DNA from: Monomorium pharaonis
Lineage: Eukaryota; Arthropoda; Insecta; Hymenoptera; Formicidae
Length of the DNA: 64,000 nt
NCBI RefSeq assembly: GCF_013373865.1
Contig: NC_050474.1
Location: 18,110,042-18,174,041 of the forward strand
Direction of reading: 5' to 3'
Shown: positions 57,601 through 64,000 of the stretch, piece after piece
How positions within the stretch are numbered: the stretch's first letter is position 1
Layout: every line of letters starts with the position of its first letter
The notes under the pieces: model-generated
What the model saw: only the letters and a program-made list of their open reading frames with translations
Told to the model about the DNA's origin: nothing
Databases searched by the model: none
Position numbers and translations under genes: made by a program

Positions 57601-58719
57601 GTGAAAAAACTTCCAATCGTTAACAATTTTCTAGGACCTAAGTGATCGATACAAATAATATGGTAAATTTTCTTTCGGTATATAAGCTTTCCACTAGCAA
57701 GTGAAAACTCTATACAGTTTAAACTTTAAACAGTTAGCAATATGTTTCTTTATCTTTTCAATTTCGAGAACCAAGACACGCGCAATATATTTTCTATAAC
57801 TTTTCCTATACCGACATGATCTATATCATCGTGGCATGTGAATTATATTGTTTTCTAAACATTCAAGTATGTAAAAAGAGTAACTTGTTGTCTTTGGCTT
57901 TTTGGTATACTAATGCGTTTCGCAATTAGGAAAAGAATTTACTCTCTGTGGTTTCCAATTCTTCGCGTATATTATCGGACATTGATTTTTGATTTTATCG
58001 ATAATACACGTTTAAACGTATTTCCCTTTAAAATTGATATCACATAACACTGGCTAAGAACATCGACATGTGACATTTTCCATCTTGGGCGATATTCAAT
58101 ACTGTAATCGTATGATTGCAAGGTCATCTCGATATACGCGGATTCACATTTTGCTTATTAAAGTTATTTTAAAACTATCACAATCAGTAAAGATTCAAGT
58201 CGAATGCCTAAATATACATGAAATCTTTTTATCTTCGTATTATACTATTGTTAAATAGCTCAAAACTATAGTAACTTGGTACTTGTACGTTTATTTATTG
58301 TTTAGTAAAATAAAATAATGGCTTAAACATATTATCCGTTTGTCGCTGCATAAGGATTGCTCTCCAAATCCGCTCGAGCATCAGAATGGAGTTCAATTTT
58401 CTAATTTTGGCGAGTTTAGTATATCGCTAAGATCGGGTAGATATTTTTTTAAACAAATTCGAATGCGATATATTCACTCGCTTCGAATCGGAATTTCACA
58501 CTTTTCTTTAAAAATTCATATAACCGTTTCACAAAACGCAAGAAATCTTTAATAAATCGTCGAAAGAAACTTCTCAACTGAATAAAACGGTGAATTTCTT
58601 GTACATTCCGAGATAAATAATATTTCAATGTTGTGTCAACATTCTCGGTGTTTGATTCTCGGTTCTGGATTCAAGATTTTTTTTTTGAGGTTTTTTTACT
58701 CTAAATGTTCATCTATATT

Positions 58720-59380
58720 TTTTGTATCAATTAATATATCATCTATATATAGCAATATTTTATTTTGCTGAATTAAGTCTGAGATAGAGCCATAAATACA
58801 CCGTTGGACAACCTCTGCATATTCGTCAATCCGAATGGCATACATAAATATTCAAATTGTCCAAGGCGCGTAATGAAAGCAGTTAATTTTATGGACGATT
58901 CTGCGCTGATGTTGCGACCCGTTACGTAAGTCAACACCAAAAAAATTGTATTTTAGGAACTAAGAGGATATTCTAAAAATAAAAGAACAAGTCTAAATTT
59001 GAGAATAGCTGTTAAATTTTATTATGATTTTAATCTTAACTTATTTAGAATTATCCTTCTATTTTTAGAATATCTCCTTGGTTCCTAGTATACAGTTTTT
59101 TTTCTAGTGAATACATGTAAAGTAGCATTTATCGCGCAACCTATGCAAATGATCATTGATTAATGGCGTAGAAAAATTATACTTTATCGTTATTTTTTTA
59201 TAAGCTCGCGATACTCAACGCAAAGACGGAACTCTCCATTCTTTTTTATAAGTAACTACAATGCGACTTGCATATGAAGAATTGCTCGGTCTAATGATAT
59301 ATTTTTATAAACAAGTTATTTAAGATCTGCCATTTCTGTTTAACTAAATATGAAAGTCTACGCGGTCGGTTGATTATGTT
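58720..59380 (-). pseudogene. Gypsy reverse transcriptase, decayed
   Basis: The finger segment KKNGEFRLCVEYREL is encoded at about 59210-59290. It is followed, after a gap, by the palm segment with TAFITRLGQFEYLCMPFGL at about 58820-58880 and the catalytic YIDDIL at about 58740. At least one frameshift separates the palm motifs. Confidence 0.72.
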
Positions 59381-59399
59381 TCAAGTCAATTACTAGTTC

Positions 59400-60200
59400 G
59401 ATATCTTGATGTAATGATCAATTGGTTTTCTAAATAATTTCACTTGTAAACTTTTTCACCTCTTCACAAATAGAATATTCTAATCGCGGATTTATATTCG
59501 ACTTTTCAATAGCTTATAACTTTTCAACTTGTCTCTTGGAATTGGAGCTTTGTTTACCAACATCATTTTGGCGAAAAACTTTCTGCCGGTTGCCATAAAC
59601 GTCTTTCATCTTAATTCCAATTTACTTCGTCTATAATTAAACATGGAATCCGCTCGAAAAATTTATCAGCAGACAATTAAAGATGTGCCAGAGTCGAATG
59701 GAAATACGGGACTCTGCGCTTTTTTTCTTTAAGAATGCGAATTCAACATTTTTATCGCGTCTTCGTTTAATCGGTATGTCGCACACAAAATTCGACCCGT
59801 CCCTTCCAAGTATCAAACATGTCCTTATCATCGATAAAATCAGCAAGCAAATTATTGATTTCTTTTATTCGTACCGCTGAGGCCACTCGCGACACGACTG
59901 TTGTACTGTTAATTTCACCACGCTTGGCCAACCGTAATTTTCTTTGTAACGCTACGTTTTCACGTATCAATAAATTCAAGCTCTATTTGCGATAAATTAA
60001 TTATTTGTCTTATTATTTTCTCTTCTTTCCTCTCTGTGTCGTTGACTCTGTGATTACTCGTGCTGGCAATCGCGATATCTAGTTGCTGTAGCAACGAAAG
60101 CTCGTCCTCTGACTCGATCGTCATCGTGTTCGTTATGTTTGCTATGGCTCGTGATAATAATTCGGAATCCATTGCTATTATTAATCGTGCAATCAATACT
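59400..60200 (-). pseudogene. Gypsy gag remnant
   Basis: Two overlapping minus frames carry the segments IIRQINLSQIELE.., LREN..LQRKLRLAKRG, INNLLADF and DMFDTWKGRVEF, connected by a frameshift near 59970. This resembles capsid-type gag of ant gypsy elements from memory; no zinc knuckle seen. Confidence 0.5.
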
Positions 60201-60274
60201 TATTTCTTTAGACGCAGTCTCTTTGTTCACCAACGTTCCTCAAGATCTTGCAATACTCATTGTCAGCATAATTG

Positions 60275-60475
60275 ATAGATGGGCATATATTGAAAAAAAT
60301 ACGTCTATCTCTTGAAACAAATTTATTTCAGCAATAAAATTCGTCTTGTCTTTCACATATTTTACATTTAACGACAAAATTTATAAGCAGACTTTCGGTA
60401 CTCCTATGGGGTCACCGTTGTCCCCCATTATGGCAATTTTATTTTCGAATCACTTGTAGATATAGTTCTTTCAAA
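60275..60475 (+). mobile_element. Penelope-like RT fragment nested in the gypsy element
   Basis: An open frame encodes FTFNDKIYKQTFGTPMGSPL followed by SPIMAIL, the strongly conserved Penelope RT motif (GTPMGSPLSP). It ends at a stop near 60459. It is on the strand opposite to the gypsy genes and lies between the gypsy LTR and gag. Confidence 0.75.
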
Positions 60476-60664
60476 GCCTGTTTTAATTTCGGAATTCTGA
60501 ATTCCGATAATTTATCCATAACGTATTAATGCTATTCGTCACACACAACCGAAACGGTCAATACGACACTGCTGTGAATATTCGAACTGAACTCAAAAAC
60601 TCTTGAGCAAACTGATCGTCGATTTTATTTCGTTCGTATCCCACTTCTGAAACTGTGAGGAACA

Positions 60665-60840
60665 TGGAAGGAAAGAATAACCGAAATTCCTTACAATAAG
60701 GCGTGGGCAATACACTCGTTTTTGGAAACCGTTTATTTCGAAGTATCTCTTCCAGCAGTAAGGGACTGACTCGCACTCGCGTCTTGGGAAAAACACAAAT
60801 TATTGTTTATTTAACAAAATACGGTATCATTGACGCTCGC
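60665..60840. repeat. LTR-like direct repeat (5' LTR side)
   Basis: GGAAGGAAAGAATAACCGAA, GCAATACACTCGTTTTTGGA, CGTTTATTTCGAAGTAT and TCGCGTCTTGG match 56616-56790. Short ORFs here are not genes. Confidence 0.7.
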
Positions 60841-60900
60841 AACGCTCGCAGCTCCTCAGCCGCTCAACAAAATCTCTTCTTAGCTTATAAACATAACAGG

Positions 60901-61940
60901 TATTGTTTACTTAGGTAAGCCCTAAAAAAAAAAGATTTTAAATAAAAAATCTAATAACATAATAATTATTGTTTGTTTGAAGTAAGCCATAAGAAAAAAA
61001 ATAGAAAATACTTTCACATTATAAAAAACATTTTAATAAATAATAAAATATATATAATTAAATAATACATATAACATATAGTTTACAAATCTATCATACA
61101 AAATTTATTTTACTAAATAGTGCATAAATCTGTGTGATAACAAAAATGACGACGGAAAAGAAATTCCGTGATGTAATTACAAACGTGATAATCTCGCTTT
61201 CCGTATTTTGGCATAATTGAACATGTGTCATACTAATGTACGTTCAATATTTTGGGGTACTACATAGTATTTTAACTTTTTTTCAGGGTTTTCTCTCAAG
61301 TAAACAATACTTGTTATTAAAAGATAGGAATCGATAAAAGAATTTATAACAAATTTGAAAACAAGCCATTATTCGGAATAATTACTTTATTATTTACGCC
61401 ATAACATTAATTTTATATGTCACGAAGAGCTGAGACAAAAACTTGTATTATAAACAAATATTTAAGAATTGGAAATTTGAAAGCCACAAAAAAAGATTTT
61501 TATAAGTTAATATTAAATCAATTTCGAATTTAGAGAAAACGATTAATTGAAAAATGTAGTAATTCTAATAAAAAAGTTGACTCAAACACTTTTATTAATG
61601 TAATTAATGTACATCTATTAATTAAATGGATTATATTATATGTAACATACAAGCATTATTATTATTATATCAGCATATACTTGCAAAAATTTCATAAACT
61701 TGAAATAATTCAAATATATAGTATTATAATATATTAAAAATTTATAAACAACAAAATCCGAATTTAATATTTCGTAAGCTTGCACATGCGTTGCAAGACT
61801 TTGTCATTAAAATTAACTTAACACAGTTTATTTCACAAATAAATGTAATTTGTTGCAAATTTTGATAAAGTATAAAAATCAACGTAATATTGCCAGCATG
61901 TGTGTAACAATACATAAATTTTTAAGCAATAATTAGTCTG
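60901..61940. other. AT-rich interval
   Basis: Nothing recognised. Duplicated words ATTGTTTACTTAGGTAAGCC (about 60902) and TTGTTTGAAGTAAGCC (about 60973) are the only visible structure. Confidence 0.45.
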
Positions 61941-61973
61941 GTCAATCTTTATTTAAACTGAAAGGAACACAAC

Positions 61974-62005
61974 GTTTCGACCTGACACTTTCTGGTCTTC
62001 ATCAG
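61974..62005 (-). ncRNA. Hammerhead-like ribozyme motif of a Penelope terminal repeat
   Basis: The minus strand reads CTGATGAAGACC, an 11-base loop, then GGTCGAAAC. The CUGAUGA and GAAA core boxes are both intact and GACC/GGTC can pair as stem II with one unpaired A. Downstream GTTGTGTTCC would supply stem III. Penelope-like elements are known to carry minimal hammerheads in their terminal repeats. The cleavage site and stem I have not been established here. Confidence 0.5.
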
Positions 62006-62009
62006 GTGT

Positions 62010-63560
62010 ATCTATAAATTTATAAGAATCGCATAAATACTATTATTGATCTACACTTTAGAACTTTAGTACAATTGTAGCAAGAATATATAAATAAACA
62101 GGTTTAATTACATTAAAAATTTCATTATAAAACCAGGAAGAAAAATAAAATAATCTCAAATATTGCTTTGAAATACATGTTAGAAATTACGTTCTCACTT
62201 CGCAATCAGTAAAAAGAAATCTATCATAAACCAAGAGAAACCAATGTAAAATGATGAAAACATTATGAAATCTCTTGTGGCACGATTCACTTTATTCATA
62301 ATAATAATGCAATGAGTTGTGCCAGATTCAAATCTCGATCAGAACATCTTATTTTTTATTCGATCGCTATACCTTTCAAAAGACAATGGCAAATCATCAA
62401 GAGTATTTCGCCTGAATAGATTCTTCTAACTAGATCATTTGAAATTTACGTTAAACTGTAGGTCCCTTATATCTGTATAAATTATAGAAACCGTATATCT
62501 CAAAAATAAGCTGAGGAATACATTAAAAACAGTTATGGTACTAGAAAAAGAAGATTTATGACGAAAACAAAAATTACTATACAGCATCAAAATTTTTCAG
62601 AGGTATCTCAGAAATATTTTAACTGAGAAGTCAAACATTTCGTAAAAGTTATAAAATACGTCTGCAACATTTCTGAAAACTAAATAATAAAATGTTAAGT
62701 TCTCGCAATTAAAATCTTATGGATAAATGTTAAAACATAAAAGTAAATTGTGATTAGTTAAAAAGTTACTTTTAATATTTACGTTAAAATTATTTTTACG
62801 ACATACACTTTAATGTCGTAATGAGTTTTCGTTTTGTTTCTGGTTTTTAATTTTACTGCATGTGATAAAATTTAGAAACATTTTTATTTTAACATATTCT
62901 ATAATATTTTGCAGAAACTTCAAAATTATTGCGTAAAATAATTGAAAGGTTGAAATTTTTTGGAAAATGTTTTACAATAACCGACACAAGTAATATTATT
63001 TTAATGTTGGTTTTTCTAAAGTTGGTATTACATAACACGTTCATAAATTAGAACAAGTTTATATGTAACTGTAATATCGGAAGAAAAAAATTGGTTTTTA
63101 TTTTGGCCTTTATCTATAAGTAATTAAAGTGATAAAATAATTTTTTTAACATATTTACTGGAATTTATTGTTACTTAATTTTTATGTAAATTTATGTACA
63201 TTAAAAAAAATATATATTGATATGTTTATCAAAAGTTAAGATTACCTATTTGGTTTTACATTTTTTACTTCTCCAAATTGCGCACTGAATATTTTTAGTT
63301 TTAAAACATGCAAAATAATTTAAAATCAGTTTCTAAATCAGAATAGTGATACAATGTTACAATATTAAATTAATAATCAATTTTATTAATAATACTAATG
63401 CTACTAAGCATTGTTGAAACAATACAAGGAATTTGTTGCAAAAAATATCATTTCAGTTAGAATTCACACCTGGATCTACTTATCTTTATGATGTAGTTAT
63501 TTTTAACAATTTAATCACAGATGCATGTGATGATGTTTATAGAATACTAAACAACATATA
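62010..63560. other. AT-rich repeat-derived interval
   Basis: TAAACTGTAGGTCCCTTATA (about 62452) resembles TGAACTGTAGGTTCCGTTTA (about 13573). AATTCACACCTGGAT at about 63460 matches AATTCGCACCTGGAT at about 23498 with similar flanks. No gene seen. Confidence 0.4.
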
Positions 63561-63565
63561 TTAAT

Positions 63566-64000
63566 TATTTAGAAACCGGTTGGTCTGACATAAGAAATCT
63601 TGAAATTGCTATCTGTTACATCGCTTCGGAAATAATTCTCCATTACTTTCGTTCGACAAGCAAAGACTAATACTCTGGTATAACTGCTGCACTACACCTA
63701 TATATATGTCGTTGTATTAGTATGACGTTGCCACATACTTTCCTTAAATCATATGAAAACTATTAAGAAGAAAGAAACCCAGTTAGTAAAATGTTTGTAA
63801 AATGTCAACAGACTGGCAAGACATTAATCTGAAAATGTTAGCAGACACTGACTTTATTTCTGTTTACATTATATTGATTTAAGTATTTAGAAACCAGTTG
63901 GTTCGACATAAGAAATTTTGAAATTGTTATCTGTTACGTCGCTTCAACAACAGAAATAATCCTCCATTGCTTTCGTTCGACAAACAAAGATTAATACTCT
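63566..64000. repeat. Direct repeat, period 318, running off the window
   Basis: TATTTAGAAACCGGTTGGTC at 63566 and TATTTAGAAACCAGTTGGTT at 63884 both continue with GACATAAGAAAT, GAAATTG, TATCTGTTAC, CGCTTC, CTTTCGTTCGACAA and TAATACTCT. The second copy carries an extra AACAACAG and is cut by the window end. Confidence 0.85.

Larger units (their letters stand above)
56611..60900 (-). mobile_element. Decayed Ty3/gypsy-type LTR retrotransposon
   Basis: On the minus strand the order is LTR-like repeat (about 60665-60840), gag (about 59400-60200), RT (59220-59380 and 58720-58950), integrase (57200-57600) and a second LTR-like repeat (56616-56790). RT shows TAFITRLGQFEYLCMPFGL and YIDDIL. Integrase shows GTPRANGQ. 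Gag shows NNLLADF..DMFDTW and DELFERIPC-like words. Stops and frameshifts are frequent and no full ORF survives, so the element is dead. Protease and RNase H were not identified by eye. A Penelope scrap is nested between the 5' LTR and gag. Confidence 0.75.

Noticed and set aside
1..64000. CRISPR arrays, bacterial operons or phage systems
   Set aside because: No regularly spaced repeats with unique spacers; gene structures with spliceosomal introns show nuclear eukaryotic DNA.

Overview
The window looks like a nuclear contig from an insect, most probably a hymenopteran and plausibly an ant. The grounds are AT-rich DNA, GT-AG introns, insect-type genes, many mariner relics, Penelope and gypsy debris, and abundant small foldback elements. 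The ant assignment is inference; the eukaryotic gene structures are read directly from splice signals and conserved proteins.

Five protein-coding genes are supported. (1) 131-1674 (+): the last three exons of Integrator subunit 2 (INTS2), cut off by the window start. (2) 2499-4295 (-): a complete four-exon AP-2 sigma subunit of exactly 142 aa, tail-to-tail with INTS2. (3) 5981-6886 (+): a single-coding-exon serine hydrolase of the SERHL/kraken type with a probable non-coding first exon, divergent from AP-2 sigma. (4) 20119-25252 (-): a two-exon beta-1,3-galactosyltransferase (GT31) of 413 aa with a 3.9-kb intron. (5) 35408-48879 (-): a ten-exon fatty acyl-CoA reductase of 498 aa with a TATA+Inr core promoter near 49.0 kb and a 7.9-kb first intron. 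All exon phases join without a break.

Region by region: 0-7 kb is compact and gene-dense. From 7 to 19.5 kb is non-coding DNA with foldback elements, GC-rich patches and microsatellites. From 19.5 to 26 kb is the galactosyltransferase locus, whose exons and upstream flank are strikingly GC-rich. From 26 to 35.3 kb is intergenic and holds a GC-rich MITE, a perfect-arm hairpin with a Z-DNA-type core, and a gypsy reverse-transcriptase scrap fused to a 10-bp minisatellite. From 35.4 to 49 kb is the reductase gene, whose introns carry a pogo/Tigger-like element, a head-to-head mariner palindrome, two mariner relics (one split by a MITE), more foldbacks and a second copy of the same minisatellite. 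From 49 to 64 kb is a repeat graveyard: Penelope-like fragments (RT and GIY-YIG endonuclease), ribozyme-like motifs, and a decayed Ty3/gypsy element between two LTR-like repeats with a Penelope scrap inside it.

The genes do not form a functional cluster. Their products act in snRNA processing, clathrin endocytosis, ester hydrolysis, Golgi glycosylation and lipid/cuticular-wax metabolism. No CRISPR array, rRNA gene or convincing tRNA gene was seen. The most unusual structures are the long inverted repeats inside reductase introns, the shared minisatellite, the hammerhead-like motifs, and the layered repeat nesting.
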